A model generated the notes under the pieces. The model did not search any database. It saw nothing but the letters and a program-made list of their open reading frames with translations, and was not told where the DNA came from. Below are positions 17,319 through 26,369 of a DNA stretch of 64,000 nt, piece by piece. The stretch spans positions 3,472,001 through 3,536,000 of the forward strand of contig NZ_MVDG02000001.1 in the NCBI RefSeq assembly GCF_002008315.2, written 5' to 3'. How positions within the stretch are numbered: position 1 is the stretch's first letter; each line of letters begins with the position of its first letter. The translations under genes were made by a program, and so were the position numbers. This DNA comes from Arthrobacter sp. KBS0703 (GTDB taxonomy: Bacteria; Actinomycetota; Actinomycetes; Actinomycetales; Micrococcaceae).

Positions 17319-18236
17319 ATGGACTCACCGCTGGCTGGGAAAGTCGCCCTGGTTGCCGGTGCCACCCGCGGGGCCGGGCGAGGCACCGCTGTGGCGCTGG
17401 GCGAAGCAGGCGCCATCGTCTACTGCACAGGCCGCACCACCAAGGACCGCAGGTCCGCCTACAACCGCGCCGAAACCATCGAGGAGACGGCCGCGATGGT
17501 GACCTCCGCCGGCGGGACCGGCATCGCCGCCGCCGTCGACCACCTCAGTGCCGCAGAAGTGGAACAACTGATCCGCCGGATTGACGCCGAACGCGGGCGG
17601 CTGGACATCCTGGTCAACGACGTGTGGGGCGGCGAGAACCTCATCGAGTGGAATACGCCGCTGTGGGAGCACAACCTCGATGCCGGCCTGAAAATGCTGC
17701 ACGGCGCCGTGGACACGCACCTGGTCACCAGTCATTTCGCGCTCCCCCTGCTCATCCGTCGCCCTGGCGGGCTCGTGGTGGAGATGACGGACGGGACCCG
17801 GGACTACAACGCGGCGCACTACCGGCTTTCCGCGTTCTACGACCTGGCAAAGTCCGCCGTCCTCCGCCTCGCCTTCAGCCAGGCCGAGGAGCTGAAACCT
17901 TTCGGATGCACGGCGCTGGCCCTCACGCCCGGGTGGATGCGCTCGGAAATGATGCTCGAACACTACGGCGTGACGGAAGCGAACTGGCGCGACGGGGCAG
18001 CAGTGAACCCGCACTTCGCCGCGATCTCCGAAAGCCCCCGCTTCGTCGGCCGTGCAGTGGCCGCACTCGCGGCGGACCCGGAACTGCATCTCCGCAACGG
18101 CGGCTCGTACTCCTCCGGCGGACTGGCCCGCGAGTATGGTTTCACCGATGTTGACGGCTCGCAGCCCGACTGCTGGCGGTACCTGGCCGAGGTCCAGGAT
18201 GCCGGACTTCCGGCGGATCCCGCCGGTTACCGCTGA
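17319..18236 (+). CDS. SDR-family oxidoreductase next to hut genes
   Basis: A 305-residue short-chain dehydrogenase/reductase. The cofactor motif is GATRGAGRG near residues 15-23 and the catalytic YDLAK (YxxxK) lies in the middle. It is longer than classical SDRs (about 250) because of extra loops and a C-terminal extension with a Trp-rich end. GGAGG precedes ATG 17319; an upstream in-frame ATG (17283) lacks one. It is divergent from iclR and shares its operator. The substrate is unknown; a role in histidine or imidazole-derivative metabolism is only suggested by the shared site. Confidence 0.8.
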   Translation: MDSPLAGKVALVAGATRGAGRGTAVALGEAGAIVYCTGRTTKDRRSAYNRAETIEETAAMVTSAGGTGIAAAVDHLSAAEVEQLIRRIDAERGRLDILVNDVWGGENLIEWNTPLWEHNLDAGLKMLHGAVDTHLVTSHFALPLLIRRPGGLVVEMTDGTRDYNAAHYRLSAFYDLAKSAVLRLAFSQAEELKPFGCTALALTPGWMRSEMMLEHYGVTEANWRDGAAVNPHFAAISESPRFVGRAVAALAADPELHLRNGGSYSSGGLAREYGFTDVDGSQPDCWRYLAEVQDAGLPADPAGYR

Positions 18237-18403
18237 CGGCGCCAGCTCGCTCAGGTCAATGCCGACGGCGGCTACCGCCGGATATGGCTACCGTCGAACA
18301 GTCTGAAATTGAAGACACCGGTACGCCGTGAGGCTCATCACGTGTGCCCCGGAAATGGTCTGCTGGTAAACGATCCCCCTCCCAAAGACGAGAAGGTATT
18401 CGT

Positions 18404-19879
18404 ATGCAGCAAGCACCAGACGCCATCAAGACGGCACCCGCAGCCGCGATCCGGACGGCGACCGCCGCGGTGGAAACCGTCCTGACCCGCGGACTCAGCG
18501 TCCGGCACATCCGCTTCATGGCGCTGGGCTCGGCCATCGGCACGGGCCTGTTCTACGGATCCGCGTCCGCGATCCAGAAAGCCGGGCCCGCCGTGCTGTT
18601 CGCCTACATGATCGGCGGGGCCGCCGTCTTCATGGTGATGCGGGCGCTGGGCGAAATGGCAGTAAGGCACCCGGTGTCGGGCTCGTTCGGGCAGTACGCC
18701 AGCCGCTACCTCGGCCCCTTGGCGGGCTTCGTGACCGGCTGGACGTATGTGTTCGAGATGGCGATCGTTGCCATCGCCGATGTCACCGCCTTCAGTATCT
18801 ACATGGGCTTCTGGTTCCCCGCCGTGGAGCGCTGGATCTGGGTCCTGGCCATCATCTTCCTCCTCGCGGCCCTGAACCTGCTGAGCGTGAAGGTGTTCGG
18901 CGAACTTGAGTTCTGGTTCACCCTGGTCAAGGTGGTGGCGATCATCGCGATGATCGCGGGCGGCGCGGCAATCCTCGCGTTCGGGTTCCAGGCCGGCGGG
19001 TCCTCGCCAGCGCCGGGCCTGGGCAACCTGGTGGAGCACGGCGGAATGTTCCCGCACGGATTCGAGGGGCTCCTGGCGTCCTTCGCCGTCGTGATGTTCG
19101 CCTTCGGCGGGATCGAAACCATTGGCATCACGGCCGGCGAAGCCGCCGACCCCAAGAAGGTGATTCCCCAGGCCGTCAACACGGTGCCTGTCCGCGTGCT
19201 GCTGTTCTACGTGCTCACCCTCGGCGTCCTCATGTCCCTCTTCCCGTGGAACGAGATCGGCAGCAACGGCAGCCCGTTCGTGCAGATCTTCAGCGGCCTG
19301 GGCATTCCGGCAGCACCCCACATCCTCAACGCCGTGGTCATCACCGCGGCCCTGTCGGCGATCAACAGTGACATTTTCGGCGCCGGCCGCATCCTGTTCG
19401 GCCTGGCCCGGCAGGGACACGCTCCGCAGAGCTTCGGCCGGGTATCGCGGCACGGCGTGCCCTGGATGACGGTGGTGATGATGGCCGGAATTCTCCTGGT
19501 GGGCGTTGTCCTGAATGCGGTCATCCCCGAGGACGTCTTCCTCCTGATCGCCTCAATCGCCACGTTCGCCACCGTCTGGGTGTGGGTCATGATCCTGGCC
19601 TCCCATGTGGCAATGAAGCGCGAGATCGCCCGCGACGGACTGCCGGCGTCGGAATTCCCGTCACCCTGGTGGCCGGCCGCCTCCGCGCTCAACATCGGCT
19701 TCATGGCCATGGTGATCGCCGTCCTGGGCATTTTCGAGGACACCCGCATAGCGCTGTACGTGGGCGTGGCCTGGCTGGGCCTGCTGTTCCTCGCCTACCG
19801 GCTCTGGGTCAAGGGGAACGGACGACGGCGGGCCCACCTTGAGGACGAAACTTCACCGCTGCCCGTAGTTCGGGGCTGA
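18404..19879 (+). CDS. Amino-acid permease, candidate histidine transporter
   Basis: A 491-residue, 12-helix member of the APC superfamily, AAT (GABA/AroP/ProY-like) branch: the first helix carries [20 protein letters not shown], the hallmark G-rich substrate loop, followed by [17 protein letters not shown]. It imports an amino acid with protons. Its place downstream of the hut regulator and SDR, in the same direction as the SDR, suggests histidine as cargo, as for HutT-type permeases. No clear copy of the Hut palindrome stands directly in front of it. AAGG precedes ATG 18404 by eight bases. Confidence 0.85.
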   Translation: MQQAPDAIKTAPAAAIRTATAAVETVLTRGLSVRHIRFMALGSAIGTGLFYGSASAIQKAGPAVLFAYMIGGAAVFMVMRALGEMAVRHPVSGSFGQYASRYLGPLAGFVTGWTYVFEMAIVAIADVTAFSIYMGFWFPAVERWIWVLAIIFLLAALNLLSVKVFGELEFWFTLVKVVAIIAMIAGGAAILAFGFQAGGSSPAPGLGNLVEHGGMFPHGFEGLLASFAVVMFAFGGIETIGITAGEAADPKKVIPQAVNTVPVRVLLFYVLTLGVLMSLFPWNEIGSNGSPFVQIFSGLGIPAAPHILNAVVITAALSAINSDIFGAGRILFGLARQGHAPQSFGRVSRHGVPWMTVVMMAGILLVGVVLNAVIPEDVFLLIASIATFATVWVWVMILASHVAMKREIARDGLPASEFPSPWWPAASALNIGFMAMVIAVLGIFEDTRIALYVGVAWLGLLFLAYRLWVKGNGRRRAHLEDETSPLPVVRG

Positions 19880-20182
19880 CGGCGGGGATTCAAGGGCCGC
19901 CGGGCTGGCCGGACGCCGGGCTGGCGGGACGCCGGACTACTCTAGCCGGCATTCCCACTTCCAAGTACCGTCGGGGCCGAAATCGGGTACTTAACCGACT
20001 GTTACGCGAGTGATCAATGTGATAAATGGGGTAGATATTACTCGTGTGATGGATGGGATTGCTTCGTACAGTTGACTCCACGGTGCCAGCCGGCCACGGG
20101 GACGATTCTCCGTTGTCAGACATTCCGGATCCGCGCCGCCAGTGAACCGACGATCGGTCACGCTGTGAAGGAGTGGTCACTG
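19880..20182. other. 303-base intergenic region, AT-rich centre
   Basis: It starts with two near-copies of GGGCTGGCCGGACGCC (about 19903-19935). From about 19985 to 20060 it is AT-rich for this genome, containing GTGATCAATGTGATAAATG, and probably holds the promoter of the small gene at 20183. ACCGA-CGA-TCGGT at 20147-20159 is a small palindrome. No gene is seen. Confidence 0.5.
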
Positions 20183-20437
20183 ATGTTGAAAATCCCTGCC
20201 GGAGCCCCGGCTGACAGAACCCGAAGCGGCCAGCTCTCCGGTCTCCTAAGCCAGACCCTGCACCGTGCACGCACGGCGGGTGTGCCGTACAAGCTTGGCG
20301 ACGTCCTCGTGGGCGATGATCCCTTCAACGGGAGGCACGAAGGCACCGTGGTGGTCAAAGACGGCCATTCGGTCGGGCTCCGGTCCTTGGGCCGGACGTA
20401 TTTCTACGACTACCGGCAGCTGAGGCGGCCGGACTAG
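20183..20437 (+). CDS. Small basic protein, function unknown
   Basis: An 84-residue protein starting MLKIPAGAPADRTRSGQLSG, with a C-terminal part (GDVLVGDDPFNGRHEGTVVV then SVGLRSLGRTYFYDYRQL) that looks like a small beta barrel. GGAG stands nine bases before ATG 20183. No family is recognised. It is followed after 52 bases by a HTH gene in the same direction, so the pair may be co-transcribed. Confidence 0.65.
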   Translation: MLKIPAGAPADRTRSGQLSGLLSQTLHRARTAGVPYKLGDVLVGDDPFNGRHEGTVVVKDGHSVGLRSLGRTYFYDYRQLRRPD

Positions 20438-20489
20438 GCCCGGTAATGCGGCGTCAGTCCAGTCCACCCGACCGAGGAGCCCCGAAGCC

Positions 20490-20729
20490 ATGTCCATCGC
20501 CAACTTACCCACCGCGTACCTCACCATCGCCGAAGTCGCCGCGGCCATGCGCCTCTCCAGGATGACCGTGTACCGCATGGTCAGGGCCGGAACGCTGGCG
20601 GCGGACCGCTTCGGCAAGTCGTACCGGGTCCCGGAATCGGCTGTCGAGGAGTACATCCGGCAGGCCGGCACCCCGGCCACTGGCGACACCGGGGACACCC
20701 GGGCCGCCGGGGACGTCGGGCCAGGCTAA
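20490..20729 (+). CDS. Excisionase-type helix-turn-helix protein
   Basis: A 79-residue protein with a HTH_17 (AlpA/excisionase, MerR-like) domain: YLTIAEVAAAMRLSRMTVYR then MVRAGTLAADRFGKSYRVPE, followed by a Gly/Asp/Thr-rich tail. Such proteins are small DNA-binding regulators or recombination directionality factors. No integrase or attachment site is visible nearby, so a regulatory role is more likely than excision. Confidence 0.85.
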   Translation: MSIANLPTAYLTIAEVAAAMRLSRMTVYRMVRAGTLAADRFGKSYRVPESAVEEYIRQAGTPATGDTGDTRAAGDVGPG

Positions 20730-20783
20730 GGCCAGGCAGGTCCGGCGGGTGGCTGGCCGGGGCCGCCGGAGTTACGATCAGGC

Positions 20784-21419
20784 ATGGTGCCTTTGACCAA
20801 CCTGGTGGCTTTTGCCCTGGTCTCCGCGTTGCTGATAGCTGTCCCCGGACCGAGTGTCCTTTTTGTCATCGGGCGGTCACTGGCTTTGGGCCGGCGGGGC
20901 GGCCTCCTCAGCGTTGCGGGAAATGCCGTAGGCGAACTGCTGCAGATCGCGGTGGTGGCGCTGGGCCTCGGCGTGGTGCTGGCACAGTCGGTGCTGCTGT
21001 TCACCGTCGTGAAATTCGCCGGAGCGGCCTACCTCATCTATCTGGGCATCCAGGCGGTCCGGCAACGCAAGGGGCGTTCGGCGGCGCGGGACGTGTCGCG
21101 TTCCGCCTCCACGCTGCGCATTCTCGGGGAAGGGTTCATCGTGGGAGCCACGAACCCCAAGTCCGTGGTGTTCTTCGTGGCCGTGCTCCCCCAGTTCGTG
21201 GACCACGCTGCCGGGGCCATTCCGCTCCAACTCGCCGTGCTGGGGGCCACGTTCCTTGCGATCGCCCTGATTTCGGACAGTGCCTGGGCCCTCGCCGCCG
21301 GCACCGCCCGGCAATGGTTCGCCCGTTCGCCCCGCCGCATCTCCGCAGTCAGCGCCACCGGCGGAGCCATGATGATAGCCCTGGGCGGCACCCTCGCCTT
21401 GACAGGCACCAAGACCTAG
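20784..21419 (+). CDS. LysE/RhtB-family amino-acid exporter
   Basis: A 211-residue, six-helix membrane protein. The first helix and loop (ALLIAVPGPSVLFVIGRSLA) carry the family's PGP signature; GATNPKSVVFFVAVLPQFVD near the middle is the second one. It would export an amino acid or homoserine-lactone-type molecule. The gene converges on the hydroxybutyrate dehydrogenase, with two short repeats in the gap. Confidence 0.9.
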   Translation: MVPLTNLVAFALVSALLIAVPGPSVLFVIGRSLALGRRGGLLSVAGNAVGELLQIAVVALGLGVVLAQSVLLFTVVKFAGAAYLIYLGIQAVRQRKGRSAARDVSRSASTLRILGEGFIVGATNPKSVVFFVAVLPQFVDHAAGAIPLQLAVLGATFLAIALISDSAWALAAGTARQWFARSPRRISAVSATGGAMMIALGGTLALTGTKT

Positions 21420-21426
21420 CGTGTTC

Positions 21427-21491
21427 CGACAGGCTCAACCGCCGGATCGCGTCAGCGGGTCCGCCCGGGTTTCGACAGGTTCAGCCACCGG
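21427..21491. repeat. Two copies of the dispersed REP-like repeat
   Basis: CGACAGGCTCAACCGCCGG (21427-21445) and CGACAGGTTCAGCCACCGG (21473-21491) are direct repeats between two convergent genes. The first contains the exact reverse complement of GGTTGAGCCTGTCG found at 14370-14383. Confidence 0.7.
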
Positions 21492-21493
21492 GG

Positions 21494-22243
21494 CTAGCGA
21501 GCCGACCAGCCGCCGTCCATGGTGTAGCTGGCTCCGGTCACCATGCCGGCGGCGTTGGAGGCCAGCCACACCACGAGCGAGGCCACCTCCTCGGGCTCGA
21601 CGAGCCGCTTGACCGCGGACTCGGTCAGCATGACCTTGGCCAGGACCTCCGACTCGGGAATTCCATGGACGCGCGCCTGGTCGACGATCTGTTTTTCCAC
21701 GAGAGGCGTCCGCACGTACCCGGGATTGATGCAGTTCGATGTGACTCCGTGTTCGCCGCCCTCCAGCGCCGTGACCTTGCTCAGCCCTTCGAGCCCGTGC
21801 TTGGCCGAAACGTAGGCGCTCTTGAACGGGGAGGCCCGGATCCCGTGCACGGACGAGACGTTGATGATGCGGCCGAAACCGTTGGCGTACATGTGCGGCA
21901 ACGCAGCCCGGATCAGCAGGAACGGCGCCTCGAGCATGAGCGAGATAATCTTGCGGAAGGCTTCCGGTTCGAACTCCTCGATGGGGCTGACCCGCTGGAT
22001 TCCGGCGTTGTTGACCAGGATGTCGCAGTCCAGGCTCAGCGCGGCCAGGGCGTCCACGTCCAGGAGGTCCACCGCCCAGGCGGTGCCGCCTACCTCATCG
22101 GCGAGCGCCGCGGCCCCGGCTTCGTCCACGTCCGCCACCACCACTTTGGCTCCCCGGTCCGCGAGCGCGCGCACGCAGGCGGCACCTATTCCGCTGGCGC
22201 CGCCGGTTACCACTGCCTTGCGGCCGTTCAGTGTCTTCTCCAT
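21494..22243 (-). CDS. bdhA: 3-hydroxybutyrate dehydrogenase-like SDR
   Basis: A 249-residue classical SDR. TGGASGIGAA is the NAD-binding motif, NNAGIQRVSPIEEF the NAG region, SSVHG plus YVSAKHG the Ser-Tyr-Lys active site. The NNAGIQ.V.PIE, VHGIRASPFKSAYVSAKHGL and INPGYVRTPLV segments match D-3-hydroxybutyrate dehydrogenases closely; the enzyme oxidises hydroxybutyrate to acetoacetate. AGGCGG is seven bases before ATG 22243. A divergent LysR regulator, and several palindromes between them, point to local control. Confidence 0.85.
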   Translation of the reverse strand: MEKTLNGRKAVVTGGASGIGAACVRALADRGAKVVVADVDEAGAAALADEVGGTAWAVDLLDVDALAALSLDCDILVNNAGIQRVSPIEEFEPEAFRKIISLMLEAPFLLIRAALPHMYANGFGRIINVSSVHGIRASPFKSAYVSAKHGLEGLSKVTALEGGEHGVTSNCINPGYVRTPLVEKQIVDQARVHGIPESEVLAKVMLTESAVKRLVEPEEVASLVVWLASNAAGMVTGASYTMDGGWSAR

Positions 22244-22356
22244 CCCAGGACCGCCTATCGAGTCGTGTGGCGCCGGGCCGGAGCGGTCGACAAGTCTGCG
22301 GCCGGGCACTGCCCCGCCGGCAAGGATGGATTCGCGTTCATGGTTGGCTCCTCAAG

Positions 22357-22372
22357 GTGTCCACGTTGACAC
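22357..22372. promoter_or_regulatory. Palindrome upstream of bdhA, candidate operator
   Basis: GTGTC-CACGTT-GACAC has perfect 5-base arms and a nearly symmetrical centre, 114 bases upstream of the bdhA start. A second small palindrome, TGCGC-ATTTCG-GCGCA, follows at 22377-22392. Confidence 0.45.
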
Positions 22373-22457
22373 GTGCTGCGCATTTCGGCGCATCCGGTTC
22401 ACCTGAGTATTGCTGCAGAAAGAACGCGGTTCAATAACTAATCCGGCACTTGAGTCG

Positions 22458-22469
22458 TGCAAAATTGCA
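22458..22469. promoter_or_regulatory. Palindrome at the start of the lysR gene
   Basis: TGCAA-AA-TTGCA ends three bases before the ATG of the LysR gene, overlapping where a ribosome site should be. No normal Shine-Dalgarno is seen, so the transcript may be leaderless, with the palindrome in the promoter. Confidence 0.4.
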
Positions 22470-22472
22470 GAT

Positions 22473-23390
22473 ATGGATGCCAACCCGGATGATCTGCTGG
22501 TCCTGCTCGCCGTCTCGCGCTCGGCAAAATTCACGACGGCGGCGCAGGTTTTGGGCCTGAACCACACCACGGTTTCGCGCCGGATAGCAGCCTTGGAGAA
22601 GGCCCTGGGCGGGAGGGTCCTCTCCCGGGCGGCCGGCGGCTGGGAACTGACCGAACTGGGCGCGCAGGCCGTGGTGGTCGCGGAGCAGGTCGAAACTGCG
22701 GTGCGCGCGCTGGGACCGTCAGGCCGTGCGCCGGACCCCATCACCGGCGTCGTCCGCATGACCGCCACCGACGGTTTCAGCGCGTACATTGCCGCGCCGG
22801 CGGTGGCGCGGCTGCGGCGGAACCATCCGGGGCTCAGCGTGGAGATCGTCACTGTCACGAGGCGGGCGCTGCAGCAGCGCTCGGGGCTGGATATCGAGGT
22901 GGTGGTGGGCGAACCGCAGGTGCACCGGGCCGAAGCGTTCCGGCTGGGCGAATACGTCCTGGGCATGTACGCATCCCGGGCGTACCTGGAGGAGAACGGC
23001 ATGCCCGACTCCGTGGAATCCCTGAGCACGCATCCGCTGGTGTACTTCGTGGACTCCATGCTGCAGGTGGACGACCTCGACGCTCCGCGGCGCCTGGTAC
23101 CGGCCATGCGGGACGGAGTGAGCTCCACCAACGTGTTTGTGCATGTGGAGGCAACGCGGGCTGGCGCCGGCATCGGGTTCCTGCCGTGCTTCATGGCGGA
23201 CCGGCATGACGACCTGGTCCGCCTGCTGCCCGGGGACATCGGCGAACGGCTGCCCTACTGGATGGTGCTGCGCCCCGACTCGATGCGCCGGCCGGCGGTC
23301 GCGGCCGTTGTGCAGGCAGTGCGGGAACAGACCGCGGCTCACCGGGAGTGGCTGCTGGGGCACGGCGGCGACTCAACTGCCGCACCGTAA
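22473..23390 (+). CDS. LysR-family regulator
   Basis: A 305-residue regulator. The N-terminal winged HTH is DLLVLLAVSRSAKFTTAAQV with LNHTTVSRRIAALEKALGG; the periplasmic-binding-like effector domain follows. ATG 22473 is the natural start (MDANPDDLLV); the upstream open frame has no support. Divergent placement 229 bases from bdhA is the standard LysR-target arrangement, so it most likely regulates hydroxybutyrate dehydrogenase. Confidence 0.88.
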   Translation: MDANPDDLLVLLAVSRSAKFTTAAQVLGLNHTTVSRRIAALEKALGGRVLSRAAGGWELTELGAQAVVVAEQVETAVRALGPSGRAPDPITGVVRMTATDGFSAYIAAPAVARLRRNHPGLSVEIVTVTRRALQQRSGLDIEVVVGEPQVHRAEAFRLGEYVLGMYASRAYLEENGMPDSVESLSTHPLVYFVDSMLQVDDLDAPRRLVPAMRDGVSSTNVFVHVEATRAGAGIGFLPCFMADRHDDLVRLLPGDIGERLPYWMVLRPDSMRRPAVAAVVQAVREQTAAHREWLLGHGGDSTAAP

Positions 23391-23417
23391 CTGCCCTGCT
23401 GCTCCCTCAAACCGCAG

Positions 23418-24323
23418 TCAGCGAGCAGGCGACGCCGGCTCCGGATCGTGGCGGACGCGCGCGCCGGCGGCGAAGGCGCGGACCTTCGCATCATTCCAAA
23501 TGTGCGCTGGCACTGCCCCGCCCAGGAGGCGGCGCGCCAGCCCTGGATCGTCGTTGAAGGGCTCGTCGCTGCCGGCCATCACCATGTTGCCGTACCGGCG
23601 TCCCTTCAGCATGGCGGGATCCGCGATGATCACCGTGTGCTTAAATGAAGCCGCGATGGTGGCGGCATCCTCGCGCGCGTTTTTCAGGTCCGGTCCGTCC
23701 CCGGAGTTCACCACGTAGATGCCGCCGGGTGCCAGCACCCGGCGCACGTGGTCATTGAACTCCCCCGTGGTCAGGGGACGCGGCGTCAGGGCACCGGCGA
23801 AGACGTCGCGGATGATGAAGTCGCGGGTCTGCGGCGTCAGGGTCTCGGTGACGGCCCGGGCCTCGCCCACGCGCAGCCGCAGCAGCGGAGCCTTGGGGAG
23901 GTCGAACCAGCCGCGGACGTATTCGGCGAGCTTGCCGTCCAGTTCCACGACGACCTGCCGCGCCTCGGGATAGGCGGCGTGGAAGTATCGGGCCAGCGAA
24001 CATGCCCCGCCGCCAAGATGCAGCCCGCGCAGTTTGGGCCGGGACTCGGTGGGCCAGCGCGACTCAATGAGGGCCGCCATCCACCGCATGTACTCGAACT
24101 CGAGGAACAGCGGGTCGGCGACGTCAATGTGCGAGCTCATGACCCCGTTAATGCGCAGGAGCCAGCCCGTGGAATTGTCCTGGTCCGCGATGAGTTCGCA
24201 GTCTCCGGTGTCGATGTAGTAGACGCCTTCAACGGGACCGTCAGGGCGGACGCCCCGCGGCAGCTCCACCACTCCGGGCCCAGAGTCGTCCGACTTTCTT
24301 CCCGACTTTCCGCGCCGTGCCAT
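23418..24323 (-). CDS. Spermidine-synthase-like methyltransferase-fold protein
   Basis: A 301-residue protein of the spermidine synthase (SpeE) superfamily. Residues about 85-260 form the Rossmann fold with HLGGGACSLARYFHAAYP as the nucleotide-binding loop and RQVVVELDGKLAEYVRGWF as the acidic second strand. The usual N-terminal tetramerisation sheet is replaced by a short basic lead (MARRGKSGRKSDD). GGAG is five bases upstream of ATG 24323. Many actinobacteria have such proteins without evidence of polyamine synthesis, so aminopropyl transfer is not assured. Confidence 0.8.
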   Translation of the reverse strand: MARRGKSGRKSDDSGPGVVELPRGVRPDGPVEGVYYIDTGDCELIADQDNSTGWLLRINGVMSSHIDVADPLFLEFEYMRWMAALIESRWPTESRPKLRGLHLGGGACSLARYFHAAYPEARQVVVELDGKLAEYVRGWFDLPKAPLLRLRVGEARAVTETLTPQTRDFIIRDVFAGALTPRPLTTGEFNDHVRRVLAPGGIYVVNSGDGPDLKNAREDAATIAASFKHTVIIADPAMLKGRRYGNMVMAGSDEPFNDDPGLARRLLGGAVPAHIWNDAKVRAFAAGARVRHDPEPASPAR

Positions 24324-24488
24324 CAGTTCTCCGCCGCTTCCGTCATGCTTCAACCCTAGTTGACGGGGCACGCCCGCCGGGCCGGGCGGTGTCCGGCTGA
24401 ACTGGGCCAGCTTTGGGCCGCATTGCCTCGGCGCCGCCGCGCCAATCAGACCTGCCCCGCCAAAACCGGGCCACTCCGGCAGAGCCCG

Positions 24489-26164
24489 CTAGGCGTCCGG
24501 CACGGAAGCGCCTTCTCCGCTGCGGATGCGCTGGACCACGGCCGTGGTGGAGCGCTCCGCCACATAGTCGAGGATGGAAACCCTGCCGCCGTAGGCCTCC
24601 ACCGCCTCGGTTTCCGCGAGCATCTCGGGAGTGTAGTCGCCGCCCTTGGCGTAAACCTCCGGGCGCAGCCGCTCGATGAGCGGAATGGGCGTCGGGGTGT
24701 CAAAGACGGTGACGTAGTCCACGCAGCTCAACGCCGCGATCACGGCCGCCCGGTCCGCCACGCCGTTGATGGGCCGGCCGGGTCCTTTGAGTTTGCGCAC
24801 CGAGTCGTCACTGTTCAGGGCCACTACCAGGACGTCCCCCAGCTGCTTTGCCTGGTTCAGGTAGCGCGTGTGTCCCCGGTGCAGCACATCGAAGCAGCCG
24901 TTGGTGAGGACCACGCGCTGCCCTTCACTTCGGTGTGCCCGCAGGTGCCGCTCCAGCTCGTCGGCGGTCAGGGCGGTGTCAGCGAAGCTTTCAAGGTAGC
25001 GCCCCAGTTCGTCCGTGCCGCACACCGAAGTGCCGGGATGATGGACCACCACATCGGCGGCGGCCTGGGCCAGGTCGAGGCTGGCCGTCAGCGGGAGCGA
25101 GGCGGCGCGGGCCAGGGTCAGGGCGGCAACAAAAGTATCCCCTGCTCCCGAGGCCTGCTTCTCTGCGACCGGCCGTGCCCAGGTCCGGTGCGAACTGCCG
25201 GTGGCCGGAATCAGGACGGTGCCGTCCCGGTCCAGGGTTACGACGACGGCGCGCGCCCCAGTTGCTGTCTCTTATACACATCTAGATGTGTATAAGAGAC
25301 ACGGCGGCACGTTCTGGCCCGGCCGGCAGCCGGAGGTCCAGCAGCCCGGCAGCCTCCTGCGCGTGGGGGTCGCGAGGTCCGGCATGAGCTCCGCCCAAGG
25401 TCGGGGTCGTGGGCGTCCACCACCACAAGCGTTTCCGGCCCCCGCCGGGCCAGGCAGTCGATGAGCCGACGGCGCACCGGCCCGGCCAGCACGCCTGTTC
25501 CGTAGTCGCAGATCACCACGGCGGCTTGGCGTTCGACGGCGGCAGGCACCGCTGCGGCCAGCGCGGCCAGGGCGTCGCCGGGGATGTCGCCCGCGGAGTC
25601 GTCGAAGCGCAACAGGACCTGCCCGCCGCTGCTGATCCTGACCTTCGTGGTGGTGACCATGTCCTGGTGCTCGCACAGCGGGCCGGCGTCTATGCCCGCG
25701 GCCAGCAGCTTCCGCTTCAGTTCCCCACCGGCGTCATCCCGGCCGATAATTCCGGCGACCCTGACCTCGGCCCCCAGCGCGGCCAGGTTCATGGCGGTGT
25801 TCGCTGCGCCACCCGGGGCAAAATCCCGGCGCTCGATGTCCACCACAGGAGCGGGCGCCTCGCGGCACATTCTGTCGATCGAACCCCGCCACCAGCCGTC
25901 AAGCATTAAATCGCCCACCACGGTTATGGCAGGGCGTTCCGCTGCGAGCCGACGCGGAAGCCAGGCGGCAAGACCCCGCTGCTCGGAAAGCTCCTGCCAG
26001 CCATCCCGGGCCGGGCCGCCGCTCACGCTTCGGCCTCTTCCGCCGGTGGTGCGGCCGGTGCCTGGGCAGCCTGGCCCGGCAGCGCCATTGCCCGGCGGGG
26101 CTGCGCCGATGGGGTCCCGAATGGTGAGCTCGTCCGCCGCAGCGGCCACGATTGTCGATCGCAT
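24489..26164 (-). CDS. hldE: HldE-like heptose-7-P kinase / heptose-1-P nucleotidyltransferase (copy 1, broken by assembly)
   Basis: Read across its faults this is a two-domain enzyme. The PfkB kinase domain begins TVVGDLMLDGWWRGSIDRMC, has the FAPGGAANTAMNLAALGA sugar site and ends ASGAGDTFVAALTLARAA with the catalytic Asp. The nucleotidyltransferase domain has VVLTNGCFDVLHRGHTRYLN. Near 25400 and near 25375 one base each is missing: frames DAHDPDL, WAELMPDLATP and AQEAAGLLDLRLPAG are consecutive parts of one protein. Adapter at 25265-25301 then replaces an unknown number of codons before ATGARAVVVTLDRDG. ATG 26164 has GAGGAG six bases upstream; a GTG at 26026 is the alternative. It makes nucleotide-activated heptose; divergent from a GT9 gene. 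Confidence 0.85.
25265..25301. other. Mate-pair junction adapter inside hldE copy 1
   Basis: CTGTCTCTTATACACATCT (25265-25283) is followed directly by AGATGTGTATAAGAGACA (25284-25301), the back-to-back mosaic-end palindrome of a Nextera mate-pair circularisation junction, lacking the last base. Both flanks encode consecutive parts of the same kinase, so it marks a falsely closed gap. Confidence 0.95.
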
Positions 26165-26369
26165 GGGGGGCTCCTCGTTGTGGGTTTCGCTGGGTCTTGG
26201 ACGCCGCCTACTTCTGACGTCATCCGTACCCTCGCGCCGGCGGGTTTACACGCCGCCGCGGCAGTAGTTTCAGCGCTGGCGGCAGAGCGCCGACGCGCCG
26301 TATGGTGGCACCACGGACCGTACCCGCAGGACCTTGGTCCGCCCGGAAAGAGCCGAAGGGGCTGACGCC

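Noticed and set aside
18340..18380. A Hut-type operator before the amino-acid permease
   Set aside because: CCGGAAATGGTCTG shares only a few positions with the consensus; not better than chance.
20490..20729. Excisionase-like gene as sign of an integrated element
   Set aside because: No integrase, tRNA, direct repeats or phage genes nearby; the domain is common in stand-alone regulators.
26023..26223. A 66-codon frame upstream of hldE copy 1 whose TGA overlaps a GTG
   Set aside because: Composition is random Pro/Ala/Arg and the frame at 26164 with GAGGAG explains the region better.
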